Below, piece by piece: positions 27,117 to 34,737 of a DNA stretch of 64,000 bases. The position numbers were made by a program, and so were the translations under genes. A model generated the notes under the pieces. That model saw only the letters and a list, made by a program, of their open reading frames with translations, ran no database searches and was not told where the DNA came from. Position 1 is the first letter of the stretch. Each line of letters begins with the position of its first letter. This stretch comes from Candidatus Gastranaerophilales bacterium (lineage in GTDB: Bacteria; Cyanobacteriota; Vampirovibrionia; Gastranaerophilales; Gastranaerophilaceae), in NCBI GenBank assembly GCA_944323595.1, contig CALUTF010000004.1, forward strand, positions 31,509 through 95,508, read 5' to 3'.

Positions 27117-27603
27117 CCCCTCGTCCTTTCGCTTTGTTGATAATATCAATAATCTGTTGTTGTATGTCGTAAGCAATTCTACCGGCATCCAGACAAGTGG
27201 ATATTAAACAAACATCTTTTATATTTCTGTCTTGTATAACAATCTTGCCAATATCATTCAGAGCCCTGCGGTAGCGGTTTGTTAACTCTATTTCAAGAGC
27301 AAGATTTTTTCTTAATTTCTTAATTTTATTTTCCTGCTCCTCGCACTCCGACGTCTTGCAAGTGAGTCGCTTGTAATCCTCATAAATTTGACAATTATCA
27401 TCACAAGGTGGTAAATCCTCACATAGCTCGCAAAAGCAAGTACAATAAGGCTTGCCGTCAAATTTTTCTTTATCTTGAAACTTATATTTGCATATTGCCT
27501 GTTCTTTATTTGGATTATATTTACACTCTGGGCATTTGAATTTCATAGCCGGTGGTTCTACACTACAATTCTTGCAGTAATCAATTGTGTCTTTATCTGT
27601 CAT
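27109..27603 (-). CDS. Cysteine-rich phage protein
   Basis: 164 residues. The N-terminal 80 residues hold at least 15 cysteines in pairs (YCKNC, KCPECK, YCTCFCELCE, CDDNC), most likely a multi-zinc module. A helical region (EEQENKIKKLRKNLALEIEL) follows, ending DIINKAKGRGDD. Proteins of this look are common in prophages of gut bacteria. Its start abuts the next gene's stop with a one-base overlap. Confidence 0.65.
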   Translation of the reverse strand: MTDKDTIDYCKNCSVEPPAMKFKCPECKYNPNKEQAICKYKFQDKEKFDGKPYCTCFCELCEDLPPCDDNCQIYEDYKRLTCKTSECEEQENKIKKLRKNLALEIELTNRYRRALNDIGKIVIQDRNIKDVCLISTCLDAGRIAYDIQQQIIDIINKAKGRGDD

Positions 27604-27803
27604 TATTCTTCTCCTAAAACATTGAGCATTGTCCCATAAAGCTTACTATCCCTAACTTGAATAAATGCCCTTAACCTACATTGTTCTAATAAACCCAGTT
27701 TTTTATATTGTGTTTTGAAATTTTCTGGCTCATTATTTATAAAATCAGTCCAGAAATTCATTATTTCGGTTTCTTTTGTTTGTTGTTGTAAATACTCTGT
27801 CAT
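27603..27803 (-). CDS. Hypothetical early phage protein
   Basis: 66 residues with AGGAG seven bases before the ATG. Mostly helical (IMNFWTDFINNEPENFKTQY, KLGLLEQCRLRAFIQVRD). An internal ATG (MNFWTDF) could be the start of a 52-residue form. No family recognised. Confidence 0.5.
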   Translation of the reverse strand: MTEYLQQQTKETEIMNFWTDFINNEPENFKTQYKKLGLLEQCRLRAFIQVRDSKLYGTMLNVLGEE

Positions 27804-27817
27804 TACTACACTCCTAT

Positions 27818-28039
27818 CTAAAACTCCTTAATATCATTGTCTACAATTACTGGTAAGCCTAATAATTGCACAGGTTTAGTATATGAAAGGTTATATGCCC
27901 AAAATGCACACTTTAACATGGTTAAATTCTTATCATTCAGTATTATGCTTTTAGGTTCCAAGTTACAGTTCTTTACCCTTGCTATTTTGTTATATATACT
28001 TTCAATAAGATTTCTGGTTTGTTGTTCTACAGATTGCAT
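27818..28039 (-). CDS. Hypothetical early phage protein
   Basis: 73 residues after a GAGGTGG site. N-terminal helix (QQTRNLIESIYNKIARVK), then KSIILNDKNLTMLKCAFWAY and LLGLPVIVDNDIKEF. The last motif resembles sheet-forming ends seen in several small phage proteins, but I cannot name the family. Confidence 0.5.
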   Translation of the reverse strand: MQSVEQQTRNLIESIYNKIARVKNCNLEPKSIILNDKNLTMLKCAFWAYNLSYTKPVQLLGLPVIVDNDIKEF

Positions 28040-28065
28040 TTGTCTACCACCTCTAAATTTTAATT

Positions 28066-28359
28066 TTAAGAAATTTCATTACACCTTAATTCAAGAGTAA
28101 ACCCCTCTTGGGCTGAATCAATCTCAACAGGAATTCCTAAAACATTTTCGAGAAATGCTGCATCATACGAAAGGTTTGATTCTTTTATACATATATGCTC
28201 AAGTAATCTACCTGCTTCTTGTGATACTAGAATATACATATCAGAAGGCTTAGCTCCTTGTTCTATACGTTTTCGATACCCTTCTACAATGGCATCAAAC
28301 TGTTTTTTTAAAGTGTTTTTCCCTGGGCGTTTACCCCACATAACAAATAAACTTCTCAC
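28066..28359 (-). CDS. Hypothetical early phage protein, GTG start
   Basis: 97 residues if begun at GTG 28359, which has AGGAG seven bases upstream; an ATG six codons later has no site. The helical middle (LKKQFDAIVEGYRKRIEQGA) is followed by LGIPVEIDSAQEGFTLELRC, similar in style to the end of the downstream neighbouring gene. Function unknown. Confidence 0.55.
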   Translation of the reverse strand: MRSLFVMWGKRPGKNTLKKQFDAIVEGYRKRIEQGAKPSDMYILVSQEAGRLLEHICIKESNLSYDAAFLENVLGIPVEIDSAQEGFTLELRCNEIS

Positions 28360-28369
28360 CCTTTTCTCC

Positions 28370-28528
28370 TTATTTAAAACGATTTTGTAATTTTATATTT
28401 GTACACATTATTGGATCTCGTGAAAACATACACTCACTAGCTCCCATTTTTTTTGCATAACGTAATGGGGCAAAAAGCAAATATAAAATTGCTATTATTA
28501 AAATAATTACACAAATTTTTGACATCAT
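28370..28528 (-). CDS. Small single-pass membrane protein
   Basis: 52 residues (ATG 28528, or 28525), preceded by AAAGGG. Residues 5-21 (ICVIILIIAILYLLFAP) form one membrane helix, then a basic segment RYAKKMG and a short Cys-containing tail. It fills an otherwise empty gap in the operon. A holin or superinfection protein is possible, with no direct support. Confidence 0.55.
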   Translation of the reverse strand: MMSKICVIILIIAILYLLFAPLRYAKKMGASECMFSRDPIMCTNIKLQNRFK

Positions 28529-28538
28529 TTTTTCCCTT

Positions 28539-28724
28539 TCAATTATTCATATTTGTTTTTGTAGGAATTTCTTTTAGAGATTTAAAAAAAATTGCCTGTA
28601 TTCTTATTAGATCAGTAACACTAACTTCATCTGCTACACAGCATATAAAGTTTATTGCAGCTTCTGGATTTTTCATTACTTCATTAGCGATACTTGTCGC
28701 AAAATTTATTCTGTTGTTAATCAT
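28539..28724 (-). CDS. Hypothetical early phage protein
   Basis: 61 residues from ATG 28724, just inside the end of the ASCH gene (8-base overlap), with GGGAAAA upstream. Helical throughout (FATSIANEVMKNPEAAINFI, DLIRIQAIFFKSLKEI). No family recognised. Confidence 0.45.
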   Translation of the reverse strand: MINNRINFATSIANEVMKNPEAAINFICCVADEVSVTDLIRIQAIFFKSLKEIPTKTNMNN

Positions 28725-29034
28725 CAATTTTCCCAGTGTTTAATAATTCAAATTCAATATCAAAAACTTGATTTTTCACTTTTAAATCGGTGTTTATTCC
28801 ATCAACAACTTTTACAGATTTTATTTTTGCATATAGAACTTTGCACTTATCGGTTGATTTTACCACTTGTCCTTGCCGGAATCTTATTGTGGTATAGCGT
28901 GCATATTTACCATTACCCAATTTATTATCCCAATTCGCAGCATTCCTATACTCATGGGTTTTCTCTCCGGCTTTTATTTTGTTAAACCAATATTTTTTTA
29001 TAGGTAAATCAAGTATTCCATCTTTAATACTCAT
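28717..29034 (-). CDS. ASCH-domain protein
   Basis: 105 residues. KKYWFNKIKAGEKTHEYR is the ASCH core, a PUA-like beta barrel that binds RNA or modified nucleotides. FRQGQVVKSTDKCKVLYAKI and the C-terminal strands complete the fold. Role in the phage unknown; ASCH proteins are frequent in prophage early regions. It overlaps the upstream gene by 11 bases. Confidence 0.8.
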   Translation of the reverse strand: MSIKDGILDLPIKKYWFNKIKAGEKTHEYRNAANWDNKLGNGKYARYTTIRFRQGQVVKSTDKCKVLYAKIKSVKVVDGINTDLKVKNQVFDIEFELLNTGKIDD

Positions 29035-29245
29035 TCTTATTACTCCTTCCTACATACTTATCAAGAACGGTTTTACCTATAGAATCAATAACTCCGATAA
29101 CGCCACGACTTCTACCTTTCAGAAGAGTTTGTAATTCTCGGTTTCGTTTTTTAAGATTTTCATTTTGAGCAATAAGAAAATCATAGTCTATCTTTAAGAT
29201 AGTTATAGTTTCCTTTTTACTTTTCTTTTTGCTGTTTTTTGCCAT
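29024..29245 (-). CDS. Small coiled-coil protein
   Basis: 73 residues. Lysine-rich start (MAKNSKKKSKKETITILKID), then a probable short coiled coil (LIAQNENLKKRNRELQTLLK) and a glycine-containing end. May bind DNA non-specifically. The 79-base gap upstream to 29325 has no gene. No family recognised. Confidence 0.5.
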   Translation of the reverse strand: MAKNSKKKSKKETITILKIDYDFLIAQNENLKKRNRELQTLLKGRSRGVIGVIDSIGKTVLDKYVGRSNKNEY

Positions 29246-29324
29246 TTATCTATTCCTCATCAGTATAAGTTTTACTTATATACAGACAGCTCAGTCTACA
29301 GAACCGCCTGTTTCGGAATTGTTA

Positions 29325-29648
29325 TTATTTTTTGAATGGGGAGGTAGGGATATCAGAGGCTAAAAGAGTGTCCTTTAAAAGATTTTTAAGCATACTACTT
29401 GGGTTTTCTTCGTAAGAATAAGTAAGGTTTTTTACACACGTATAACCTAATTCTGATAATTCTTTTTCAAGATTGTCAAAAATTTCAATAATCTTTTCTT
29501 CTGCCGGAGATTTTTCTCTTAAATATTCTTTTCTTGCATTATTGACATCATCAACCTTTAGCACTCTTTGATTAAACTCAGACATATTCACTGGATAAGT
29601 AAATCTTAAATCCGCCTGCAAAATTGTTTTTACAATGTTGTTTTCCAT
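29325..29648 (-). CDS. Hypothetical early phage protein
   Basis: 107 residues after AAGGAGAA. Predicted helices in KVDDVNNARKEYLREKSPAE and EKIIEIFDNLEKELSELGYT; the end KDTLLASDIPTSPFKK is unstructured. No family recognised. It is separated from the upstream YfdQ-like gene by a 140-base gap with a palindrome, so it may begin a sub-operon. Confidence 0.5.
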   Translation of the reverse strand: MENNIVKTILQADLRFTYPVNMSEFNQRVLKVDDVNNARKEYLREKSPAEEKIIEIFDNLEKELSELGYTCVKNLTYSYEENPSSMLKNLLKDTLLASDIPTSPFKK

Positions 29649-29681
29649 TTTTTAATTCTCCTTTTTCTCTTAGTACAAACA

Positions 29682-29695
29682 ACCCCTTAAGGGGT
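29682..29695. repeat. 14-bp perfect palindrome
   Basis: ACCCCTTAAGGGGT, in the 140-base gap between two early genes on the minus strand. No U-run follows, so an operator or processing site is as likely as a terminator. No other structure seen in the gap. Confidence 0.4.
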
Positions 29696-29788
29696 GGAAC
29701 TGTTTTGTGTCTATAAATACCAACTTGACACAGGGCTAAATATCACATTCAAGATATACGGCTCGTTCCTCTCCCCCTGGCATTCTTT

Positions 29789-30589
29789 TTAGAAATCTGC
29801 TAATACCAACAGATCTGCATATTCAGATAATGCTTCTTTTATATCTGCAGCCTCGTCAATAATGGCTTGCTCAAAATTAGTTTCCCAATCTGTTACTTGA
29901 ACTTTGACTGCAATTTCACTGCTTTTTGTGTTAAAGAAAAGTAATTCTACATGATATGTATATTGTCTTTCTCCAGCTTTTACAAAAGGCAAAGACACAT
30001 AGAAATCAGCAGGAAGTACAGCTTCTTCATCTGTACCATCACTAAGTCTGTATTGGCAACGATAACCACTTTCAGCTTCTCCCGAATCGTCAAATATTGG
30101 AGTAGAATTAACTTCTGAACGCCCAACAATTCTTATTTTAGAACATCTTTTATAAAGTTCTGAAAAATCTTTTATACTTGGTTTAAGTTTTTGAAGCATT
30201 ATCAAAAATCCTTCATGGTCAAGCACTTGACCATTATAAGCTTCTAATGTATTAAATTGTTCTGAATACAATCTTTCATATAAGCAGCAACCTTCATTAT
30301 AATTACAATCTGCTCTAAAATTACCGCCTTGCATGTGTATTCTAGCTGTTGCAAATAATCCGGTAGTATTTTTTCTGCGTTTTAATTCTTCTTTTATGTA
30401 TTCAATAAAAGCCTTTGCTGAACGTACTTTATTGTCAACACACTCATTTTTTTTGATTTTATATACTTTATCAGTATCAGAGTATGTTCCTTCATATTGT
30501 TTTGAACCGAAATAAGCACCGTATTCCTCAATAATAGTATGTTCTGGTCGATTTCTTAAAATAACATCATTTACAAATTCTTTTAGCAT
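29789..30589 (-). CDS. YfdQ-like (DUF2303) phage protein
   Basis: 266 residues from ATG 30589, which has AAAGGAG six bases upstream; the longer frame from 30607 contains that site. Segments VRSAKAFIEYIKEELKRR, LEAYNGQVLDHEGFLIMLQK, and a C-terminal beta part (LPADFYVSLPFVKAGERQYT) follow the DUF2303/YfdQ order. Such genes sit in early operons of prophages near recombination or methylase genes. The function is unknown. The assignment is from pattern memory and should be checked. Confidence 0.55.
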   Translation of the reverse strand: MLKEFVNDVILRNRPEHTIIEEYGAYFGSKQYEGTYSDTDKVYKIKKNECVDNKVRSAKAFIEYIKEELKRRKNTTGLFATARIHMQGGNFRADCNYNEGCCLYERLYSEQFNTLEAYNGQVLDHEGFLIMLQKLKPSIKDFSELYKRCSKIRIVGRSEVNSTPIFDDSGEAESGYRCQYRLSDGTDEEAVLPADFYVSLPFVKAGERQYTYHVELLFFNTKSSEIAVKVQVTDWETNFEQAIIDEAADIKEALSEYADLLVLADF

Positions 30590-30619
30590 TTTTAACTCCT
30601 TTAACATTACTTATACTAA

Positions 30620-31021
30620 CTATCTTTTTATTGAGCGGACATTGTTTTTATCAAACAATGCCATCTGATTTGGATCGTCTAAATATAAACGACCTTTTAA
30701 ATCTCTGAACATTTTTGTTCCGGTAGCCTGTCCTTTAGGCTTTTTCCCTTCAATCTCAGCGGAAATAAGCATTTCATTAGCTTGTACGCACTTAAATTTC
30801 AGAGTGATTTTTATTTGTCCGTCTTTGCCATATTTATTGATTGCCTGCATGACATCTTTTATTTCGTCATTAACGGAATCAATTAAAAATCTTGTTTTGT
30901 CTTTGCAGTTTGAAGCTCTAACTTCTGCAAGGATATTTTCAAATAAAATCTCTTGCTCATCACTGCAAGCAACGGTTTCTGCAGTCCGTTCTTCTTCTTT
31001 TTCAGCCATTAAATTTTTCAC
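30620..31021 (-). CDS. Hypothetical early phage protein next to YfdQ-like gene
   Basis: 133 residues from GTG 31021 (AAGGG seven bases upstream), or 129 from ATG 31009. Acidic start (AEKEEERTAETVACSDEQEI), a central beta segment KYGKDGQIKITLKFKCVQAN, and a C-terminal strand-rich end (LKGRLYLDDPNQMALFD). Proteins with a similar GQITLTLKVK stretch commonly accompany YfdQ. No function assigned. Confidence 0.55.
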   Translation of the reverse strand: MKNLMAEKEEERTAETVACSDEQEILFENILAEVRASNCKDKTRFLIDSVNDEIKDVMQAINKYGKDGQIKITLKFKCVQANEMLISAEIEGKKPKGQATGTKMFRDLKGRLYLDDPNQMALFDKNNVRSIKR

Positions 31022-31024
31022 CTG

Positions 31025-31252
31025 TTACCCTTTCTCCAATTCTATTGGTCTAAAAATTTCTTTAATTTCTCCGGTTTTGGCAATTGCATATTTATAACCC
31101 TTGTCCATAGTTTTTAGTAGTCCATCTGCACGCCATCCACATCTTTGACAATTATATGGATCCGGATTCATATATCCGCAATTTGTACAGATATAAAATC
31201 TGCTTGGAAATCTTTGATAAAATTCACGCTCAGTTTTAAATATGTCCATCAT
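31025..31252 (-). CDS. Zinc-ribbon protein
   Basis: 75 residues. YICTNCGYMNPDPYNCQRCG is a four-Cys zinc ribbon of two CxxC knuckles. The start may be ATG 31252 or the next codon. It is embedded between overlapping genes, with a 17-base overlap with the small GTG gene upstream. Probably binds nucleic acid or a protein partner. Confidence 0.65.
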   Translation of the reverse strand: MMDIFKTEREFYQRFPSRFYICTNCGYMNPDPYNCQRCGWRADGLLKTMDKGYKYAIAKTGEIKEIFRPIELEKG

Positions 31253-31370
31253 TTTTTGATTTTCTTCTTACATTCATTTCATCAATAATGATTTCAAATA
31301 ACATATACAGCTTCTCATCAGACATTGAGCTGACAAAAAGTTTAAATAATTTAACATTGAGACTTTTCAC
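31236..31370 (-). CDS. Small protein with GTG start
   Basis: 44 residues (starts MKSLNVKLFKLF; the middle MSDEKLYMLFEIIIDEMN is an amphipathic helix; ends NDGHI). The GTG at 31370 has a perfect AAAGGAG seven bases upstream, which is the main support. It overlaps genes on both sides, as is usual here. No family recognised. Confidence 0.55.
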   Translation of the reverse strand: MKSLNVKLFKLFVSSMSDEKLYMLFEIIIDEMNVRRKSKNDGHI

Positions 31371-31647
31371 TATCACACTCCTTTTTAGCCTTTTTCATAA
31401 TTATCAAACTCCAAGCAAGAAAAATATCATCTTTCATTCTGCCTTTCATTTGTACCCTATCACCTACTGAAATATTACTTCTGCCCCATAATACACAGAG
31501 CCTATCTTCACCTGTACTGCTTGCACACTTAAAAACATTTTTTATTCTTTCCGCATATTCCTTATTTAGCTCAAGTATTTCTGTAATCACAGTATCGATC
31601 AACAGAATATTATGAGTACATTTTGCCACCTTCTTTCTTCTACGCAT
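31351..31647 (-). CDS. Small protein with OB-fold-like end
   Basis: 98 residues after GAGGAG. Basic start (MRRRKKVAKCTHN). The C-terminal CVLWGRSNISVGDRVQMKGR with KDDIFLAWSLIIM has the look of an OB-fold nucleic-acid-binding strand set, as in RPA or tRNA-binding proteins. If so it would bind single-stranded DNA in replication. The assignment is inference. Confidence 0.5.
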   Translation of the reverse strand: MRRRKKVAKCTHNILLIDTVITEILELNKEYAERIKNVFKCASSTGEDRLCVLWGRSNISVGDRVQMKGRMKDDIFLAWSLIIMKKAKKECDSEKSQC

Positions 31648-32197
31648 CTAAACACTCCTCATTCCCCTTAATCACAACAAGAGCAAGCCCCTCTTTAAAA
31701 ACTCCGTCAACCGTTTTATATTTACCGTTAGGCATTTTCTTTCGCATCTGAACATACTTGCCTGTTTCGGGATCAACAAAACATAAGCCCTTTTTCAAGA
31801 ACATTACATCAATATTATGACGAGGCTTTCCCTCTTTATAAATTCCGTTATACCAATAATCAGTTTCAGTTCTCACAGGGAGCAACATGTAAGTTGTATG
31901 CCCTTTTTTTTGTTCGGCAAGGGCTTTATAAACAAACTTATCAGCAATCTTAAAAGGCGGATTGCACCAATTCACAGGAAACCAAGTACCTTTTAAACCA
32001 TCATTTTCAGATATTCTATTCCCAGAATTGAGATATAAACCATCTTGACGATATCTGAAATGTGCAGGAATGTTAAATATACTGCAACAAACATCACAAT
32101 CAAACATTGTAAGCCCTGCCTCATCTAACACTTTTTCGTAAAACCACGCAGGCGTTAAATAATCACTTCGTTTGGATGTAAAACTATATTTAGGCAT
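31640..32197 (-). CDS. Phage DNA N6-adenine methyltransferase (Dam type), copy 2
   Basis: 185 residues from ATG 32197, chosen because AAAGGATG precedes it at good spacing. SKRSDYLTPAWFYEKVLDEA and FDCDVCCSIFNIPAHFRY start the domain. VNWCNPPFKIADKFVYKALA has the catalytic NPPF, and YMLLPVRTETDYWYNGIY follows. It is clearly different from copy 1 (26055-26510), so the phage encodes two adenine methylases, perhaps of different specificity. It overlaps the HNH gene by 8 bases. Confidence 0.9.
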   Translation of the reverse strand: MPKYSFTSKRSDYLTPAWFYEKVLDEAGLTMFDCDVCCSIFNIPAHFRYRQDGLYLNSGNRISENDGLKGTWFPVNWCNPPFKIADKFVYKALAEQKKGHTTYMLLPVRTETDYWYNGIYKEGKPRHNIDVMFLKKGLCFVDPETGKYVQMRKKMPNGKYKTVDGVFKEGLALVVIKGNEECLDA

Positions 32198-32681
32198 AAC
32201 ACACATCCTTTCGTGAGTTGTCATATATCGAATCAAAACAAGTTAAATCATCTTCTGTTAAAAGAAAATTGGCAGAGTTACTTAAGGAATGTATATCCGC
32301 CAAGTTGGATTGTCTAAAATTCAAAATTTCGCAGGTTCTTTCCTGTCTTGAATTTATATCAAACAATAGTACATCTGGGTTTATACCATATATTTTTTCA
32401 AAATGTATTTTGTCAAGTTTATAAATTGGATTTTCAAGATGCTGATGCATCATTTTAGGTAACAATATTAGGGCATTCTCTTTAACGACATTTTGAACAT
32501 TTTTTATATTCTTTTCCCAATCCGTGAAAGGTACGATATGATGAAGCTCAAAAGAATAATGATTGTAATCTGATGTTGAAGTTATCCAATTTGCAGGATA
32601 AATATTTTTTGTTTCAACATCAAAATAAAAAATTTTACCTATATATTTTTTTATTTCTTTTTGCATATCCTTTTTAAGCAT
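32190..32681 (-). CDS. HNH endonuclease-like protein
   Basis: 163 residues. ELHHIVPFTDWEKN provides the His-His of an HNH core, and ALILLPKMMHQHLENP gives the downstream Asn/His ligands, though the usual Asn-Leu spacing is loose. The N-terminal EIKKYIGKIFYFDVETKNIY is a separate strand-rich piece. It may cut DNA in recombination or in inter-phage competition. It overlaps the replication gene by 8 bases. Confidence 0.65.
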   Translation of the reverse strand: MLKKDMQKEIKKYIGKIFYFDVETKNIYPANWITSTSDYNHYSFELHHIVPFTDWEKNIKNVQNVVKENALILLPKMMHQHLENPIYKLDKIHFEKIYGINPDVLLFDINSRQERTCEILNFRQSNLADIHSLSNSANFLLTEDDLTCFDSIYDNSRKDVCYA

Positions 32682-33552
32682 TTGCTTTTAACCTTTCTAA
32701 TTTCATTCTTCTTATTTCAGAACGTGAAATATTAAACTTATCAAACAGTACTGAGTAGGAAGGATTAACAACACATTGATCACTTGCGGCTATATAAGTT
32801 GTGTTTTCCAGTAGCAATTCAATTGCTTCCTCTACAGAACTTACAGCATTAACATTTTCTTCTTCCTCTTTAGCTTTCAGATAATCTTTATGTTCTTTCC
32901 AGCTTTTTAATTTTCCATACCCACCATTTAACAATTTGACTAGATTATTAGATTCAAGAAGCCAGTTTATAGTTGGTACGAATTTTGGATTATTCTCAAA
33001 TCTTAATGTTTTCAAGGTGTACAGAATATCCGGTAACTTCTCCCTAAAACCATCTATTGTTTCGTCATAATCCAAATAAATAGGAACTTCTGATTTATTT
33101 AATTTGAGTTCTTTTTCAAAAACTTCAAGACATATCTTTTTAAAATATGCTAATGCCCAGCGTGCTTTTGCTGCTTTTGAATTTTGTTCGGATTTTTCCG
33201 CTTGATACTCAAGATTTCGCAGTATGCGGTCAGAAACATAACAGCCATTCTCTTCTCTGAATAATTGGTAATTATTCATTAAATCAGACAGTATCTCTGG
33301 ATCTATACGCAGCTCATAAGCCAACATCTCAAGTTCGCTTGCCTTTAAATTATTACGGTGCATGTACTCTACAACACCCCAATACAATCCGTAATATGCC
33401 CAAGGTAGAGCATCTTTCAATGCTGCTTCCGAAAGATTGCCGTATTGTTTTCTTGCCTCATAAAACATACGTACAATTTTTTCATCACCACGAGCTGCTT
33501 TGTCGTGAGAGAAAAACGGCTCTATAATCTTATTTGCCTCTGTTTTACCCAC
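32674..33552 (-). CDS. Replication-initiator-like protein (Lin1244/Lin1753-type N-terminal domain)
   Basis: 292 residues. The N-terminal 130 residues (FFSHDKAARGDEKIVRMFYE, ARKQYGNLSEAALKDALPWA, GLYWGVVEYMHRNNLKASEL) and the turn CYVSDRILRNLEYQAEKSEQ resemble the winged-helix domain of Lin1244/Lin1753 phage replication proteins. The C-terminal half is charged and helical. It is probably the origin-binding or helicase-loading protein of the prophage. No separate helicase is seen in this window. Confidence 0.6.
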   Translation of the reverse strand: MGKTEANKIIEPFFSHDKAARGDEKIVRMFYEARKQYGNLSEAALKDALPWAYYGLYWGVVEYMHRNNLKASELEMLAYELRIDPEILSDLMNNYQLFREENGCYVSDRILRNLEYQAEKSEQNSKAAKARWALAYFKKICLEVFEKELKLNKSEVPIYLDYDETIDGFREKLPDILYTLKTLRFENNPKFVPTINWLLESNNLVKLLNGGYGKLKSWKEHKDYLKAKEEEENVNAVSSVEEAIELLLENTTYIAASDQCVVNPSYSVLFDKFNISRSEIRRMKLERLKANA

Positions 33553-33563
33553 TTTAAAACCCT

Positions 33564-33872
33564 TTAAACAACTAATTTATTTTTGATTTTTCTGTAATAA
33601 GCATTTATTAAGCCTGCCTTTTCAAGCCTATCAACCTCATTCATAGCTTCACACAATGGGAATAATCCCACCGTTCCAGTAGTTGTTTGATATTCAGCGA
33701 ATTTCAAAGTCAAGTAATTTTGTACTATTTGTTTCTTTTCAATGTGCGTTACAATAAATGGAATTTCTATAGTTCTGGGTTTGTTAAACCAGTTTATAAG
33801 AGCTTCCAAAAATCCCCTTTTTTGATTATTAACATCATTAACTACAACCAATTTCAAATGCCTTTTTTGCAT
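33564..33872 (-). CDS. Hypothetical early phage protein
   Basis: 102 residues from ATG 33872, which has AGGAG seven bases upstream. Basic N-terminus (MQKRHLKLVVVND), then ALINWFNKPRTIEIPFIVTH and EKAGLINAYYRKIKNKLVV. No family recognised. Confidence 0.5.
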   Translation of the reverse strand: MQKRHLKLVVVNDVNNQKRGFLEALINWFNKPRTIEIPFIVTHIEKKQIVQNYLTLKFAEYQTTTGTVGLFPLCEAMNEVDRLEKAGLINAYYRKIKNKLVV

Positions 33873-33897
33873 TATCATTCTCCTCTTCTTATTACCT

Positions 33898-34065
33898 CTA
33901 TTTTTTTACAAATTGTGGAAAAACCTTTTCTGAATAGTAGTCAAAAGCTTTTCTTAACACCTCTGAATTTGACACCTTACCGCCTTCAAATTCTACAATT
34001 TTGTCAAGAATATTCAGCTGACTTCCACTAAGCTGGATTGAGGTTGAAAATTTCCGTTCTCGCAT
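33898..34065 (-). CDS. Ribbon-helix-helix (Arc/CopG-type) protein
   Basis: 55 residues. MRERKFSTSIQLSGSQLNIL forms the beta-strand that inserts in the DNA major groove. DKIVEFEGGKVSNSEVLRKA is the helix-turn-helix-like pair, and FDYYSEKVFPQFVKK ends it. It is the first gene after the leftward early promoter, the usual place of Arc- or Cro-like regulators. The start has AGGAA and AGGAG nearby. It probably autoregulates the early operon. Confidence 0.75.
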   Translation of the reverse strand: MRERKFSTSIQLSGSQLNILDKIVEFEGGKVSNSEVLRKAFDYYSEKVFPQFVKK

Positions 34066-34148
34066 TTCCTAAATCTCCTAATTTAAAGCGTAATAATCCG
34101 CACGAAGTAAACGGCAAATTTTGTCGTTTTCGTGTTTTTGTGTTATTA

Positions 34149-34173
34149 TTCAATCAATCAATCAACGATTGAT
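34149..34173. promoter_or_regulatory. Operator: palindrome and 20-nt repeat
   Basis: ATCAATC-AAC-GATTGAT (34157-34173) is a 17-bp palindrome. It overlaps TTCAATCAATCAATCAACGA (34149-34168), which recurs exactly at 35897-35916 before the late operon. The palindrome lies just downstream of the leftward start site, a good position for repression. Confidence 0.65.
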
Positions 34174-34183
34174 AACAAAATGT

Positions 34184-34227
34184 ATTGTACATAAATTATC
34201 GACCAAAGTCAATAAATTATGTACATT
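34184..34227. promoter_or_regulatory. Divergent early/repressor promoters with overlapping operator
   Basis: On the minus strand TTGACT (34207-34212) and TACAAT (34184-34189) are 17 bases apart and drive the early operon. On the plus strand a weaker TCGACC (34199-34204) and TACATT (34222-34227), also 17 apart, would drive the repressor. TGTACATAA (34186-34194) and TTATGTACA (34217-34225) are inverted repeats covering both -10 regions. This is the layout of a temperate phage switch. Confidence 0.7.
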
Positions 34228-34260
34228 GTTTACAAAACTTCATACAAACGGAGTAGAATA

Positions 34261-34548
34261 ATGAAAACAGCAGGTCAACGTTTTAAGGAAATAAGAATAG
34301 CAACAGGCTTATCTCAAGAGGATTTTGGCAAAGCTATAAACTTATCAAAATCTGGTATTTCTGCGGTTGAAAATGATAAGGCTTTTATATCTTTAGAGAT
34401 CCAACGTACATTATTACTCGACTTTGATGTTAATTTAAACTATCTTGTCGGCGAAGTTGGGAATATGTTTTTGCCAGCCAAATATGAGGATGTCAAAGCT
34501 GAAATCCTCAAAGAAGTTAATTCTTTATTGAAAAAACGCGGTTTATGA
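34261..34548 (+). CDS. Helix-turn-helix repressor (cI-like, HTH_3)
   Basis: 95 residues from ATG 34261 (GGAG upstream); a start at 34219 would add an unlikely basic stretch. RFKEIRIATGLSQEDFGKAI and NLSKSGISAVENDKAFISLE form the XRE/HTH_3 domain, and LLLDFDVNLNYLVGEVGNMF follows it. The tail is helical. It lacks a LexA-type autocleavage domain, so induction must work in another way. It probably binds the adjacent palindromes and keeps the early operon silent. Confidence 0.88.
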   Translation: MKTAGQRFKEIRIATGLSQEDFGKAINLSKSGISAVENDKAFISLEIQRTLLLDFDVNLNYLVGEVGNMFLPAKYEDVKAEILKEVNSLLKKRGL

Positions 34549-34650
34549 AGATATTGAATTTAATAATTTGATAAAAATATCATCACCTTTCTTTTTTCCA
34601 AATACAGTTCGGAGTGCATAAAGGATTTGTGCGAGTTCGTTTTTTGTCAT
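34543..34650 (-). CDS. Small protein overlapping the repressor 3' end
   Basis: 35 residues (MTKNELAQILYALRTVFG then KKKGDDIFIKLLNSISS). ATG 34650 is preceded by GAAAGGAG, a strong site, which supports expression. It converges on the repressor, and the two overlap by 6 bases. Function unknown. Confidence 0.45.
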   Translation of the reverse strand: MTKNELAQILYALRTVFGKKKGDDIFIKLLNSISS

Positions 34651-34737
34651 TATTATCTCCTTTCTGTATATAAAAAGTCAGAAAAAAAGATGAAAAAGTT
34701 AATAATAAATCATACTTTAAGAATATAAGGAGAATTT

